Shown piece by piece: positions 1 through 11,818 of a DNA stretch of 64,000 nucleotides. The DNA comes from Siphonodentalium dalli (Eukaryota > Mollusca > Scaphopoda > Gadilida > Siphonodentaliidae), in assembly GCA_032622095.1 (NCBI GenBank), contig CP136069.1:160073043-160137042 (forward strand). Direction: 5' to 3'. Each line of letters begins with the position of its first letter. The stretch's first letter is position 1. The notes beneath the pieces were generated by a model, which was given only the letters and a program-made list of their open reading frames with translations, had not been told where the DNA came from and made no database searches. A program made the position numbers and the translations under genes.

Positions 1-381
1 GAACCCAACCATCAAACCTCAGCGTGATCAGATACCGATTTTTGAAGTTTGTTATTTCTCGAGATGTGCAATTATATATGGCCCAGAAACACGTGGTAAA
101 CTGAGCTAGGGTCTCGGACAAAATTGCGGATGAAGTTGGATAACTCTAAGATCAAGTGGTAATACGGCCAAATTTCGTGATACTTAAGTGATAATACGGC
201 CATATTTTATTGAACAAAATGTTCATAAATAACAAGTTTTGTGTAATTTGATACCATAGTTGACAGTGGTTGGCTTTATTTTGTTGCAATAAGTCGATTC
301 CGATAACTAAAGCGTATTTTGAAGAAATGTTGTTGTATCTTGATGAATTGGGGACTGTCTGATCGGATTGAGTACCTTTAA
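1..381 (+). repeat. R1 repeat, right part (left end outside the window)
   Basis: Three copies of this dispersed repeat are in the window (also 13635-14025 and 32537-34215). Shared landmarks are the block starting GAACCCAACCATCAAA, the GATCAGATACCGATTTTTGA block, and the right end GATTGAGTACCTTTAA. The intact second copy begins and ends at TTAA, which suggests a non-autonomous DNA transposon of a TTAA-targeting group (piggyBac or Kolobok type; inference). This copy is cut by the window start. No coding capacity is visible. Confidence 0.6.
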
Positions 382-2234
382 TATTTCTCCACTATCATCA
401 CTTGTCACAAACCAGATAATAAAAAACGAAATCACCCGGCAAATGCATCAGAAAGGTGTGAAATTATGAAACAGTCAAATGATAAGGGTACGTTCACATA
501 CTGGCAAATTTACATGATAATTTTACCGGAATATCACAGCAGAAGGCTGTATACTATATGAATGGTGCACATACTTGGTCAGATTAAATAGTGCAGTAAC
601 TCGCGCATTTCATCGTTCTCGTACATTCAAGCGATGCAACAATGGAAACGATAGAATATGTAATTCCAAACTTTATGTAAAATGGATACAACATGTATTG
701 CCGTTTATTATGTTTTCCAAAAACACTTGATTGTAATTTTATTCCAGCTGTGTTTATAATTAATAATTAATTGTGCTGTGTGTTTTTTTTTTAATTGAAT
801 TGTTTATTTGATTTAAAGGCCGTCCAACACACACCATATATAGTCCACAGTGCAGTGGTTCAGTGCATACATCTCGCTTTATACAATGCAGGTTACATGC
901 CATTGCCTCCAATCAGGGACGTGGGCCGTGGCGACGGATGGGGTAAGTTGTTGGTCGCGCGGCCTTATGCCAACTTTGGTCAAATTTTTCAAAAGTTGGA
1001 AGTTTCATGCTTGAATCAACGGTAGTTGGAAATGGTTTGGACCAAGATCCAGAGTTAGAAATTTAGCCTATACAAGTTATAGACATGCCAACGGAGTCCC
1101 CCTAGCCATGGTGACGTGAGCCATGTACACCACAGTAAAGGTGGTGTGTCTCTTCACTTAACGTTCTGTATAGATTCTAGAGGGTATAAAATAATAATTT
1201 CGAGTCATCCAGAGAGCTCATCCAGCAAGATATAGCGGGATTATCTTTTATCCAACTATTTGCTATTTGCTATGAACTTTTTCTTTTTCTACTTGCCTCT
1301 TTCTACAAATCTACGCCCAATTAGGTCACGTTTTCTAGAATGTTATCGAGTTTTAAATTATATTATACTCGACTGGAAATGAATCTTGAAATTGCGCCAA
1401 AAAAAAAATGGAAAAAAAGAAATAATACGTATGAGTTGGAAATCACTCCCCAGATTCAGATTCAGATGTTTATTACGCCTTTCGTCGCATTTGACATAAC
1501 AGGCGATTCAATTTCAAACAGTGTACATAATACGTAATATAAATGTGAGGTGACATAATATACATACACAATACACACAATATAGGTTGGAGTTATTAGT
1601 GTACTACATGTACTTGGTATATTGATTGAGGGTATAGCTATCAGATGTGCATGGTGTTTAAAGTAACGATTATATCAATTAATAATGATATGATTTTATT
1701 ATAATGTGACAAATATAGTGCGAATCAAGTAGACAAGCCCTAGAGTGTATCATAATTATCGATTATGCTTCTGTTCAATAATTAAAACAAGAAAACCATA
1801 ATCAGAAATGGTAACGCCCTCAAGATCATATTATTAGCCATAAATATAAATTATAATATGAAATATATTGGTTACATGAATGCACCTCCTCAGAATTCCG
1901 TTAAAACATCCAATCCTTCAAATTATTACAAAAAAACTACGGCTTATTACTGCAGGTTTCTCATTCACCACACCAGAAAGCTTCTAAATGCGGATCAAAC
2001 ATCGGAGGCATTGTGTTCCCGCCAAGAGTGCATGGCCCAGCCATTTTTCATACCTAAACATCGAAAGCAATTAACGCGGTCATAACAGTTACATACTGCA
2101 ACTATAAGACATCCAGCGAATACACACCCCACGAAAACCCGAAATGTGTTGTCCTGCGAGAAATCCCATCGCTATAGCTCAATTTGACACGGCCAGACTA
2201 GCCTTCCTACAATATCCTAAAACAATAAAGCTTC
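382..2234. other. Intergenic AT-rich sequence
   Basis: I see no convincing gene here. Short frames at 795-1025, 1340-1537 and 1858-2085 lack any recognisable domain. About 930-1065 resembles, in reverse orientation, sequence at about 41620-41730 (shared TTCCAACT and TTTGACCAAAGTTG-like blocks), so it is probably an old dispersed repeat fragment. The part from about 1900 may belong to the upstream body of the LINE below, but I could not align it. Confidence 0.5.
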
Positions 2235-2900
2235 TCAAATCATCGGCATAGTCAACAGAACTTTCACGAACTTGGACATCGACACTTTCTAATCGCTCTA
2301 CAAAAGCATGGTCAGACCTATCATCGAATACTGTAACTCTGCATGGAGCCCACATCACAAATATCAAAGCATTGTGTTAGAGAAATACAAAGAAAAGCAA
2401 CGAAACTAGTTCATCAAATCAAAACTCTATGCTACAAAGACCGAATGATAAGACTCAATCTGATGTAATATCGAATATTTAGAGGAGATCTAATCGAGGT
2501 ATATAAACTGTTGAATGGTAATTACAATATCAATGTCTGTGGCCTATTAGAAAGACATTCACCAGGAAGAACAAGAGGACATAATAAAAAGCTACAGATG
2601 CCCATTGTTAACAAGGCCATAGGAAAATATTTCTTCACGCAGAGGGTGGCAAATAGCTGGAACTCTCTGCCAGACTTCGCTGTTGAGGCTCCAACACTCG
2701 ATAAATTCAAAATATACATAGACTCATTCTTCTATTATATAAAATACGAGTTCGACGACAAGTAATATGTTCTAGTGACTCACAAGTAAATATCGAATGA
2801 CGATACATATATTTGTAAACAAGCATTGCAAATAATGTTATTGGGACGAAAAGTCGCAAGACTTGTTCCGTATTATGATGATGATGATGGTGATATGATT
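2235..2900 (+). mobile_element. Degraded non-LTR retrotransposon (LINE), 3' end of the reverse-transcriptase ORF and tail
   Basis: The plus strand encodes, in pieces, the end of a Jockey/CR1-type ORF2. About 2237-2368 reads GIVNRTFTNLDIDTF and then YKSMVRPIIEYCNSAWSPHH, matching the family pattern 'hhEYCNSVWSPY'. About 2400-2520 gives IQRKATKLV and RGDLIEVYKLLNG. At 2511-2765 there is an open frame with RTRGHNKKLQ, KYFFTQRVANSWNSLP and a C-terminal FKIYIDSFF. A 3' untranslated stretch follows, then a simple TGATGATGATGG tail at about 2871-2892. At least two in-frame stops and one frameshift separate the pieces, so the copy is dead and 5'-truncated. The superfamily is firm; the exact clade is not. 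Confidence 0.85.
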
Positions 2901-4324
2901 GATAGAACAAACCACTATTATGATGATCGTGTCGTTATGTGTTTAAGATACGTATCAATTGACATATATACGCACCCGTTCCCTAATTAAAATCAACATA
3001 TTTCGACAATTTTAGGGACCTCAGCGAATTCGGGGACCTCCGCAAATAGACGTCCGCAAATAGCGACCTACTGCGAATTGTCACAACTGGAAAAACCCAT
3101 TATCTATTTATAAAACGCCCAGCGAACCACAGCTTTCTAAAATATGTACCACAGTATACACCAGAGGGGCGTTAATAACCAACAAAAAAAGCAAATATAA
3201 AAGACGGTCGTGAATATTAGGGATCATTATTGAACAACAGAGAGTTATTTTATAGGAAAACATTCTAAATAAAATCAATATTAATTGATAGACGCGTTTC
3301 CGAACAGGGGTCTTCGATTCATATTTATTATTTCATACCCATGCAGGAAACTATACGAATCATGTTGCGGAAGAGGTACTCCACCTTTAAGAAATTAAGT
3401 GATACCAAACTTTGTATAGGGGTCCGAATAAGCGGGCTACCATAAACTGACCATTAATGACAACGAACGCGTAATTAGTTCGATGTCTTGTGTGGTCGAT
3501 TCATAACCGTTATGGTTATCTTGATTTGTGACATATTTGACAGGTGCACTCCAAATTAAAACCGTTACCCACACGCATATAGGGACCTTACCTGTCAAAG
3601 GATATTCATCAAGAAACCAATTTCTGGTGCGACATTGATAATTATAGCGGAAAGTAACAATGTGGTCTGTTCGATCGTATCGAGGACATTTGGAACGGCA
3701 CATCTCATTGTCTGTGATTCCTTTGTGATTCTGAGACCCAGATGCAAACGGTCATTCGCCTTTCACTGAAATTTATGCACAGGACTCATCACGAATCATG
3801 GGTGTTTCTGTGAGTGTCGTCTCCAATTGAGTTGTAATTAGTCAAATTACTCAGCTAATTAATATCAGGAGTCATCAATTATCATATCGTTTCCATGGCA
3901 CCATGACTTTTACTCATTGGCCAAATGTCATCTCGGCGATTCTCTATCAACAAACCATGTATAGGGCTACTACATGACATGACCCTGAAATGACCCGATT
4001 AGATCCACCGCAGCTAGGATCTTAACAGTGTACCAACCGTAGAATTCATTTATGGTACTGTATATATAGCAACATTGTAGGATCTTGTAGCACAATGCTC
4101 AAATATCGAACGTATATTTTAATGGAAAATTCCGACCCGCGCAAATTGAATTTCTCGAACTTGGGAATACCGGTCTGTTTCAACGGGTGAAGTTTGAAAT
4201 TCCAATGTGTGACCCCCACCCGACTTGGTCCCTCCCACCCCGCCCGAACCTCCCCACACCGTGAGACCATGGTGGGTCTAGTGACGCGTCCTTGGCGGCT
4301 GTATACTAGATATAATTTTGCAGA
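2901..4324. other. Intergenic sequence
   Basis: No gene is recognisable. The stretch has normal CpG density and no repeat that I can pair with another part of the window. A C-rich patch at about 4205-4260 (cytosine runs followed by an ACCATGGTGGGT block) stands out in composition only. Minus-strand frames at 3437-3703 and 4046-4342 lack domains and are not supported. Confidence 0.5.
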
Positions 4325-5100
4325 CACGTGAGAGTATATCACCGATTATATATATAATGGTCAAGAGTTCACGCGGAGACATATCATCACCATGATATAT
4401 CCCGATGCCAATCTATGACATCAGGTGAAGTTCGGGGAGCCATCACATATCTAAACACAGTAAACAGAATCCAATCGCATAAAACACAAGTCATTGGAGA
4501 AGAAACATTGCTCCCTATTAATTTGACAGGTATGTAATTAAAGGGCGTTCTGTCGCCATTGGATAAATATTGTTGGTATCAAAAATAAGACGAGCACTCA
4601 ATACGTTGAAGGGTTGGACAGAAATTGTTCTCCTGTTGCGCAAAGTTTGTTTTGTAAAATATCAGTAATGACCATTTTGGACACAATGGACCGTACATTG
4701 TAGTCGGTCTTCCGCACTTCATTACACCACTGTAGTTAAAATTGTTCCGACGATTAACCTTGCAATTAACGAATTTAATCGGCTAAATATCAAATTGTGG
4801 ATTGCACAATTGTGGAAGTTGCAAATTGGTGATTATCTTTATGTAACATAGAAGGTTAGAGTTGAGTTTTCCAGCCCCGAAATAAATATTGTAGATTGTC
4901 AATGACGCCCGGTATGCGCACAGGAAAAAGTAACCTAATTTAATTTAGCTGAAATATATAGGGACCAAAGCCAGTTTTAATGGGCTAAATATGAAATTTG
5001 TGGATGGCACAACTGTGGAAATTGATTATTATAGGCCCTACTTCCGAGCCACATAGAAGGTTATAGAGTTGATGCTTTGTGTGTGTCAGATTGAAACACT
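4325..5100 (+). repeat. Dispersed segment 'S', copy A
   Basis: First of three long copies and one partial copy (B 5989-6795, C 8399-9100, partial 5775-5988). Landmarks are ATAATGGTCAAGAGTTCACG, CTATGACATCAGGTGAAGTT, TTGGAGAAGAAACATTGCTC, CAGGTATGTAATTAAAGGGC, and further right AGAAGGTTATAG with a GATGCTTTGTGTGTGTCAG end. Copy A is the most diverged from B and C in its left part. It has no conserved protein frame and no terminal repeats that I can fix. Confidence 0.75.
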
Positions 5101-5760
5101 TGAACAAACAATCCCCGGAGGCCCGCCTATACATACGAGGGCAAAGTTGGGGATGGAAATTTTCATCATTTGCTAAAAAAAATAATTGAAATAAGTTAAT
5201 ATTTGTTTGAAATTGGTTAATATTTATTTTGTTTTATATAGTTCGGGCTTAAGATTTCAATTGCAACGCTAAAAAAATATACAACCAAAGGGCAGTAACT
5301 CGGGTAAAAATGTATGTCCGGACCTAGTTTTCGAACTCGTTTCAGAAACTCCTCGTGTGCACACATATACCAAACATCTTTCAAATCTGTTGACTACTGT
5401 TCGAAATAAATCCCGGACAACTTTTCCGTGGTGCTAAATTAGCACTGCTAATTAATTACGCCAAAAAATACATCGAAAGGGCCGTAACTCTAGTAAAAAT
5501 GTACGGCGGAGCCTATAGATTGCGAACTCGTTTCGGATACTCCTTTAACCAGGACGGCTGTCGATCAAGACTAATACTCCTTTTGCGAACCCAAATACCA
5601 CAAATCTTAGTTACCCATTTATAATTGTTCAATATCAGCCACAGACAACTTATCGGGATGGACGCACAGACAAAACGGACGGACAGACGGATATTGCTAT
5701 ACCCCCGCCGAAACTTTGTTTTCGGGCGGGCGATAATAAGCGCCTAATAAGTCTGCGAAC
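5101..5760 (+). repeat. 'GGGCCGTAACTC' type invertebrate repeat with a terminal hairpin
   Basis: Two diverged direct units (about 5275-5420 and 5455-5640) share AAAGGGC.GTAACTC, GTAAAAATGTA and CGAACTCGTTTC. They are followed by a GGACGGACAGACGG simple repeat and a hairpin, CCCCCGCCGAAAC against TTTTCGGGCGGG, at about 5702-5735. This layout (quantity-of-units region, GGACGGACAGACGG run, closing GC hairpin) matches a repeat type widespread in molluscs and other marine invertebrates; that placement is from memory, not a search. Confidence 0.6.
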
Positions 5761-5774
5761 GTTATATATTTTAT

Positions 5775-5988
5775 TTATTCTTCAGACATGTGAGGGTATA
5801 TATCACGAGTATATAACAGTCAAGATTTCACGATGCTTATAATAATCGTTACCATGATATCCCTGATGCCAAGCTATGATATCAGGTGAGACAGGTGAAG
5901 TTTGGGGAACCAGAACACATTTAGTGAAACTTATCCAATCACACAAATTCAAGACATTGGAGAAGAAACATGGCTCTATATTAATTAG
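5775..5988 (+). repeat. Segment 'S', partial copy
   Basis: Matches the left part of copies A, B and C (ACATGTGAGGGTATAT, CATGATATCCCTGATGCCA, TTGGAGAAGAAACATGGCTC) but breaks off where copy B begins, so B abuts or interrupts it at about 5989. Confidence 0.65.
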
Positions 5989-6795
5989 TTATAGATTTTT
6001 GTATTTTCTACAGACATATGAGACCATATATTCCCAATTTATAATGGTCAAGAGTTCACGAGGCATGTCGTCACCTAGTCCAAAATTGACTATACATTGA
6101 ATGTATATCTTTGTTATCCCGTAGATTTTCGACTAGTCGTCACCATGATGCCAATCTATGACATCAGGTGAAGTTCGGGGAGCCATCACATATCTAAACA
6201 AAGTAAAAAGTATGCAATCACATAAAACACAAGTCATTGGAGAAGAAACATTGCTCCCTATTAATTTGACAGGTATGTAATTAAAGGGCGTTATGTCGTC
6301 ATTGGATAAATATTGTTTGAATCGAGAATAAGACGAGCACTCAATAAGTTGATGGTTTCGACATAAATTGTTTTCCTGTTGCGCAAATGTTGTTTTGTTA
6401 TATATCAGTATAATGACCATTTTGGACACAATGTAGTCGGTCTTCCGCACTTCATTACCCCACTGTATAGTTAAAATTGTTTCCGATGATTTACCTTGCT
6501 TTTAACGAATTTAATCAGCAAAATATCAAAATTTGTGGATTGCACAATTGTAGAAATTGGTGATTATATTTATGTCACAATATAGCAGGTTAGAGTTGAA
6601 TTTCCCATAGAACAAGTAACATAAGATTCATTTTGCTGAAATATAGGGGGCTCACATATAAACCAAAGCATATTTAATCAGCTAAATATCAAATTGTGGA
6701 ATTTGCTGATTGGGTCCTATCTATATGTCACATATATAGAAGGTTATAGCGTTGGTGCTTTGTGTGTACGTGTATCAGTTTTAAATACTTATATA
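5989..6795 (+). repeat. Segment 'S', copy B
   Basis: From about 5990 to 6292 I see no difference from copy C at 8400-8702, a run of roughly 300 identical bases. Beyond that point B and C diverge. The right part also matches copy A (GCTGAAATATAGG, AGAAGGTTATAG, GGTGCTTTGTGTGT). The minus-strand frame at 6133-6450 is shared with copy C but is lost in A and carries no domain, so I do not call it a gene. Confidence 0.75.
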
Positions 6796-7079
6796 AGCGC
6801 CAAAGCTATGTCTTTAAAGGCCCATTTAATTTTCGAGTCACCAGGGGGGGGGGAGGTCAGGAAACAAATTCTGGACACTAGGCGCTTTTTTATTTTTTCC
6901 GCCCACTGAGTACCCACCACCCCCTAATTTAAATTTTTTTCCGATTCTGGGATAGGGACCCACCCCCTTCAAACTGCTTCAAATGACTATTTCACTAAGT
7001 TGTCCTGATCTATCTCATCTATGTTCCGTATCATGGTTATAGAAGCATTTCTACTTATGGCTGAACAGTTTCAAAGCAA
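6796..7079. other. Intergenic, with G-run and C-rich patches
   Basis: Contains AGTCACCAGGGGGGGGGG at about 6836-6853. At about 7918-7947 there is a long C-run followed by TGGAGTCACCG. These are roughly complementary and may mark the ends of a 1.1-kb repeat enclosing the tandem array below; this is weak because homopolymer runs dominate the match. Confidence 0.35.
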
Positions 7080-7600
7080 TTCTCCAATAAATGTGGGCTG
7101 TAGGTTGTGCTGATGTATTCACATTTGAAATCCAAGATGGCTGCTGGTGGCCATGTTTGTTTTGAACAAATTTCGGGAAAAAGGGATGCTCCCTCTCTTG
7201 AGGTCACCCTGAAGATCCATATGAAATATGGTGACGATTGGATGAGAAATGTGACCTGTAAGATGTGCTAAAGGATTTAGTCATACACAAAGTTAAATCA
7301 AAGATGGCCGCTGGCAGCCATGTTTGTTTTACAGATTTCGGGAAAAAATGGTAGGCACCCATCGAAAGGTCACAATGAGGATTCATATGAAGGTTGGTGA
7401 TATTCGGATGAGGGATAAGCTCTGTAGGGTGGGCTAAAGGATTTAGTGATGCAAAGAGTAAAATCCAAGATATCTGCCGGTGGCGATGTTTTCATCAAAA
7501 ATCGTTCAAATTTGACAGCTCCCATCTAGAGGTGATCCTAGACCCATGTACCGAATATCGCTGAAATCGGTTCAAGTTTGTTTTAACACCTTTATGTAAA
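7080..7600 (-). repeat. Diverged tandem array, about 165-bp units, with AAGATGGCCGC motifs
   Basis: Three units carry CCAAGATGGCTGCTGGTGGC-like cores (about 7131, 7303, 7470), ATTTCGGGAAAAA, AGGTCAC, GATTCATATGAA and GCTAAAGGATTTAGT. The block GGATTTAGTGATGCAAAGAG followed by TAAAATCCAAGAT is the reverse complement of the unit joint in the 30.71-31.76 kb array. The two arrays are therefore one family in opposite orientation. Confidence 0.75.
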
Positions 7601-8109
7601 ATTTTATTATGGTTTTTTGAGTAGTCTGTTTAAACCTGAGCCCTTCCATGTCAATGTGCATTGATAGATCCTTGATGAAAACATTTAGCAAGCTGACCCA
7701 TTGGTGTCATCCCTCATTATTAACTGATGGTGAACTCAAACCCCCTACCAATAGTTAAGTTCATCCCTATTACATAATTGAAGCATTCTTAAAACCTGTT
7801 GTCCCATTATTTTGAAGAAAAATGACCACAGGAAAAAAAATACAGGACCAGGAAAAATAGTGTTAGCCGGGCTGCTGAACCACCCACCCACCCCCGCCTA
7901 GTGTTCGGAAAAAATTTGCAGACCCCCCCCCCCCCCCCCCTGGAGTCACCGATTATTTTTTGTATATAGTGCCTTGATATACGGTTTTAATAACAATCTA
8001 TGACGTCAAATATGATTAAAATACTATAATTCATCACCATTTGGAACGTCTTTGTCTCAGAAGGTGCCCATGCATAGAATAATGGAAAATAGCTGAAAAT
8101 ATAGAAATA
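7601..8109. other. Intergenic sequence with a poly-C run
   Basis: No gene is seen. About 7922-7940 is an almost pure C run, a likely site of assembly or sequencing error. Confidence 0.5.
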
Positions 8110-8395
8110 TTTCACCCGTTTCGCTCCCAGAATGCAACATAATTCAAACTAAGATATAGTGTTATTCCCCTTGCATTGAAAATAATAGACTTTGAAGTAC
8201 AGTCCAGATATAACTTAAGCACAGAAAACACGTCGGTACATCAACAAAAACAACACGTTCACGGTTTACTATACCGGATAAGTTGATAATACAATGTTTT
8301 GAAGCTTCTTCTTTCATTTGGTATATGATATGGCATATATTTGTATAATGTGATATGGGTGATCGAAAATTATGTGGGCCTTTAATATGTGTCCA
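8110..8395 (+). repeat. Dispersed repeat, pair of 28435-28735
   Basis: Shares with 28435-28735 the blocks CAGAATGCAACATAATTCA-like, ATTCCCCTT, AGCACAGAA, a block ending CGGATAAGTTG, ATAATACAATGTTTTG and GTATAATGTGAT. Both copies follow a C-run and have the same orientation. No coding capacity. Confidence 0.7.
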
Positions 8396-8398
8396 TGG

Positions 8399-9100
8399 TT
8401 ATAGATTTTTGTATTTTCTACAGACATATGAGACCATATATTCCCAATTTATAATGGTCAAGAGTTCACGAGGCATGTCGTCACCTAGTCCAAAATTGAC
8501 TATACATTGAATGTATATCTTTGTTATCCCGTAGATTTTCGACTAGTCGTCACCATGATGCCAATCTATGACATCAGGTGAAGTTCGGGGAGCCATCACA
8601 TATCTAAACAAAGTAAAAAGTATGCAATCACATAAAACACAAGTCATTGGAGAAGAAACATTGCTCCCTATTAATTTGACAGGTATGTAATTAAAGGGCG
8701 TTCTGTCGTCATTGGATAAATATTGTTTGAATCGATAATAAGACGAGCACTCAATAAGTTGAAGGGTTGGACAGAAATTTTTCTCCTGTTGCGCAAAGTT
8801 TGTTTTGTTATATACCAGAAATGACCACTTTGGACACAATGGACCGTACATTGTAGTCGGTCTTCCGCACTTCATTACCCCACTGTAATTAAAATTGCTC
8901 CGATGATTTACCTTGCAATTAACGAATTTAATCGGCTAAATATCAAATTTGTGGATTGCACAATTGTGGAATTGGACGATTATCTTTATGTCACGAAAAA
9001 GGTTAGAGTTGAGTTTTTCATTATAGATATAGCGCCTGAACCCAGAGATGGAGATTGTAGATTGCCAATGCTATACCCGCGATACATGCCGGAAAAGTAA
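8399..9100 (+). repeat. Segment 'S', copy C (mosaic of B-like and A-like sequence)
   Basis: The first 300 bases are identical to copy B. From about 8750 onward (AGTTGAAGGGTTGGACAGAA, GCGCAAAGTTTG, ACAATGGACCGTACATTG) it follows copy A, which B lacks or differs from. The minus-strand frame 8543-8875 is a by-product of this repeat. Confidence 0.75.
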
Positions 9101-9229
9101 CCTATATAGGCGTATATATCTGTTATAATATGCAGAGGCGTTGTGTGAATAGCGAAGAGCGTTTACAGTGCCAGTTGCTACTATATATAGAGTGTTATAT
9201 GAAAAATAAATCCGCACCATGAACATACA
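9101..9229 (+). repeat. Short repeat around GCGAAGAGCG
   Basis: AGCGAAGAGCGTTTACAGTG at about 9151 recurs at about 9831 as CGCGAAGAGCGTTACAGTGC, each followed by a TATATA-rich stretch. This is a small dispersed or locally duplicated unit. Confidence 0.45.
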
Positions 9230-9460
9230 TTGTGAATATGTGCTCACGTTGCAGACATGTTGAAGCGGCAGAACAATTCTCCGTGGTGTTGGTAAATTTA
9301 TGTGGCCAGGAAACTGAATCTGTTTTCTTGGGGGGATTGCATATTTTATCTGACATCGGATCAGATTCTGACACGTGCCTCTCGGACAGTTTATTTTTCT
9401 ACAGTTGGGGATCTCGGGAGCCGGAGGTTATAGTGATGTAATTGTACAGTCACATCGATT
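9230..9460 (+). repeat. Local duplication, copy 1 (pair at 10545-10770)
   Basis: Shares with 10545-10770 GTGGCCAGGAAACT, AATCTGTTTTCTTGGGGG, ATTGCATATTTTATCTGAC, GATTCTGACACGTGCCTC, CAGTTGGGGATCTC and TATAGTGATGTAAT. The 69-codon frame here (9232-9441) is not preserved in the second copy, so it is not supported as a gene. Confidence 0.7.
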
Positions 9461-9924
9461 CCACTCACGGCATCTCAAACAAATAAAACAAGGCGTTTAC
9501 GTGAAGCGACAAGTAAACTAGAACAGAGATTTGGATATGACCCCCCCCCCATTATGTTGAAATATATATATATATAGGGAACCCACACCTATATATATAT
9601 ATAAACCAAACTTTGGCTCTCTGTACCAAGTCAGATTCCTCGATATTAGTAATGGTCATACTTACGCTGCTTGCATTAAAGTAAAGCTAATATTGAAGCA
9701 ACTATAGCGATTATTTTGTGATCGAAACTATTAGTTCATCACAATCATTACTATAATACTTGATATTGCATGTATAGTTCCATGATGTATACGCTACACG
9801 GGGTGTATAAGCGGAAGTGCAAGATGAGTCGCGAAGAGCGTTACAGTGCCATTTTGTAGTTATCGCTTTCTATATACTGAATGGATTCTCACATTCAGTT
9901 ATATAAGTATATATATTTATTTGG
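9461..9924. other. Intergenic sequence with TATATA palindrome
   Basis: A C-run at 9541-9551 precedes a TATATATATA/TATATATATA inverted pair around 9565-9605 (GGGAACCCACACC lies in the loop). I see nothing else that can be supported. Confidence 0.45.
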
Positions 9925-10135
9925 AAGGGTGTTCAGGTAATACAAGCAGACGACAGACAGAAATCAAACAGATAGCACAAGGGAACAATTATTCATATTC
10001 ATTGGCGGGAAATGTTTAGATAATAAATTCAACAAACTATGGACGTTTGTTGAATTTATTATCCGAACATTTCCAAAGGGAACAACCCATCAAATCAATG
10101 AGTATATATTCAGTTTAGAAAGGGTTAAAGTGACG
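9925..10135 (-). repeat. 'ATAATAAGTTCAAC' repeat, reverse copy, with central palindrome
   Basis: In reverse orientation it matches 21355-21750 and 56750-56990 (GTCTGCTT, CTGAACACACC-like, AACATTTCC). The centre at about 10010-10075 is a palindrome: AATGTTTAGATAATAAATTC pairs with GAATTTATTATCCGAACATT. It ends at GAAAGGGTTAAA, as the other copies do. Confidence 0.6.
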
Positions 10136-10139
10136 TGAA

Positions 10140-10510
10140 ACTGTTACACTCCGGTTGGGTGATCAAATAGAAATGGAGAATAATCTTGCTCAAATTAGTT
10201 ATGTTTGTGAATATTAATCCAAATTTACAACACAGACGTCAGTCTTATATATTTATTAAATGCAATGAGTATCGATGGCGAAATCATTTGCGTTAGTTTA
10301 TCGGCGATTGTTGCGTCCCGGATCAAGATGTAAATATTTACAATTGAGCGTAGTTCAGACGGTGTTTTCTATGGAGTTGTATGGTCAATTTCTTTGAGAT
10401 TTTGGGCGATGTTAGTAGAATGCTCCATCCCCAAAGTTGGTATAGCGCCTGAGTACTAATTTATCAGTTTCACGCACCCGAACAAGTCCATAATAATTAT
10501 GTCCTTAAAA
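10140..10510 (+). repeat. R2 repeat, copy 1
   Basis: Matches 36290-36645 over its length: GGGTGATCAAATA, ATGGAGAATA, TTATCGGCGATTGTTGCGTC, AAGATGTAAATATTTAC, GAGCGTAGTTC, GTTTTCTATGGAGTTGTA, GGCGATGTTAGTA, ATAGCGCCTGA, CGCACCCGAACAAGT. No coding potential is visible. A fragment of the same family may lie at about 37215-37300. Confidence 0.75.
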
Positions 10511-10544
10511 TAAGAAACATATATGCACCATGTAAATGGGGGAG

Positions 10545-10770
10545 TATATGCTCTTGTTGCAGCCATGCTGAAACGTCAGAACAACACAGTGCTCCGTGGA
10601 GCTGGTAATGTGGCCAGGAAACTTAATCTGTTTTCTTGGGGGATTGCATATTTTATCTGACATCGGAGAAGATTCTGACACGTGCCTCTGGAACTTCAGT
10701 TTATTTTTGTATAGTCAGTTGGGGATCTCTCGAGCCGGGGATATATAGTGATGTAATATTATAATTACAG
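10545..10770 (+). repeat. Local duplication, copy 2 (pair of 9230-9460)
   Basis: The second copy of the segment described at 9230-9460, with several short insertions and deletions. Both are in the same orientation about 1.3 kb apart. Confidence 0.7.
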
Positions 10771-11818
10771 CTATTACACTCGTGTCATCTCCCAGTCTTT
10801 GTAAGCATACATCTCCAACAGATAAAATAAACGGAGCGACGATTTAACTAGAGCATGGCGTGGGTATATATGTGCCTACCTCAATGTTGAATAGTTGGAA
10901 ATTTCATGCCTCAAAATAGCAAAACCGGTTGCAATTATAGTTGTAGTCTGGCCAGAACTCTCCACCAAGGGCTGCACACGTGCAGAAGAGAGACAATATG
11001 TCCCTTCATTCTTCATATATACATGTAGTATTAGATTGGCAAGATATAGTACCTATAATGCATGTTGGTATGTTTACCAACCGTCTACATTTTCGGAATT
11101 ACCATTTGACTGAAAACGTGCCTCTTTATAGCTGGAAGTTATGACCCCTTCCTTTTGTTGCCCCCGGCGCCGATGTCCCACCTCCAATATCAACACGTAG
11201 TCTAGCTTCTCAGTGCCGAGTTCCCTTCCCAGACATTCCATAAAAATATGCTTCGGCTTATAGATAGATGACATCGTAAACTTACGGTCAACTGACCAAC
11301 ATGAGTTATCTGTCCTGATCGCGGATATCAAACCATGGACACTTCTCTCGTGAGATGTTTACAGATCATTTATGTCACCGAACATTATACCTTAATAGCG
11401 CCTGATATAGATCTAGATGTGTGGTTCTAATTGGTCTAACGCAGCGTGTAATAATTTTAATTATTCTACGTAATTTCCGTAAAATTGACGCTATTGTTTG
11501 CTGACCGACTCATGCGCTCAACCAACTGAGGTGATTAGTTTATGACCCTGTAGATTCCTAGGTTGCATAAACTAGGGACATATGTTAACAGCGTGTTGAA
11601 ATTAGACGACCACTCTCGATATATATAGGGAATAATAATGAATTCACTCACGAACACAGGGAGGTGAGCATTTTTGTTGGGGGGGGGGGGGAGGTGACCC
11701 GCCTCCAATTAATCAATTAATTGGTCAAAATGTTCAACATGTGGGACATTCCATATATATATAATCTTAGTCGATGGGCCAGATGGTATCAAATTATGGA
11801 CCAAAAATAATGTTTTTC
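10771..11818. other. Intergenic, with a possible tRNA-like fragment
   Basis: No gene is seen. On the minus strand at about 11500-11532 the sequence CCTCAGTTGGTTGAGCGCAT fits a tRNA A-box (pattern TRGCNNAGYNGG) and could be the head of a SINE, but I find no B-box 30-60 bases downstream. A G-run lies at 11680-11692. Confidence 0.4.

Noticed and set aside
2707-2910. Poly-histidine frame on the minus strand
   Set aside because: Translation of the (ATG)n tail of the LINE.
7918-7947. C/G runs as functional G-quadruplexes (7922, 11680, 17262, 28340, 38223)
   Set aside because: Single homopolymer runs of uncertain length; more likely repeat ends or sequencing uncertainty.
8543-8875. 110-codon minus-strand frame shared with 6133-6450
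   Set aside because: Sharing is explained by the near-identical DNA of repeat copies B and C. The frame is not kept in copy A.
11500-11532. tRNA gene on the minus strand (A-box GTTGGTTGAGCGC)
   Set aside because: No B-box, anticodon stem or acceptor pairing was found nearby; at most a SINE head remnant.
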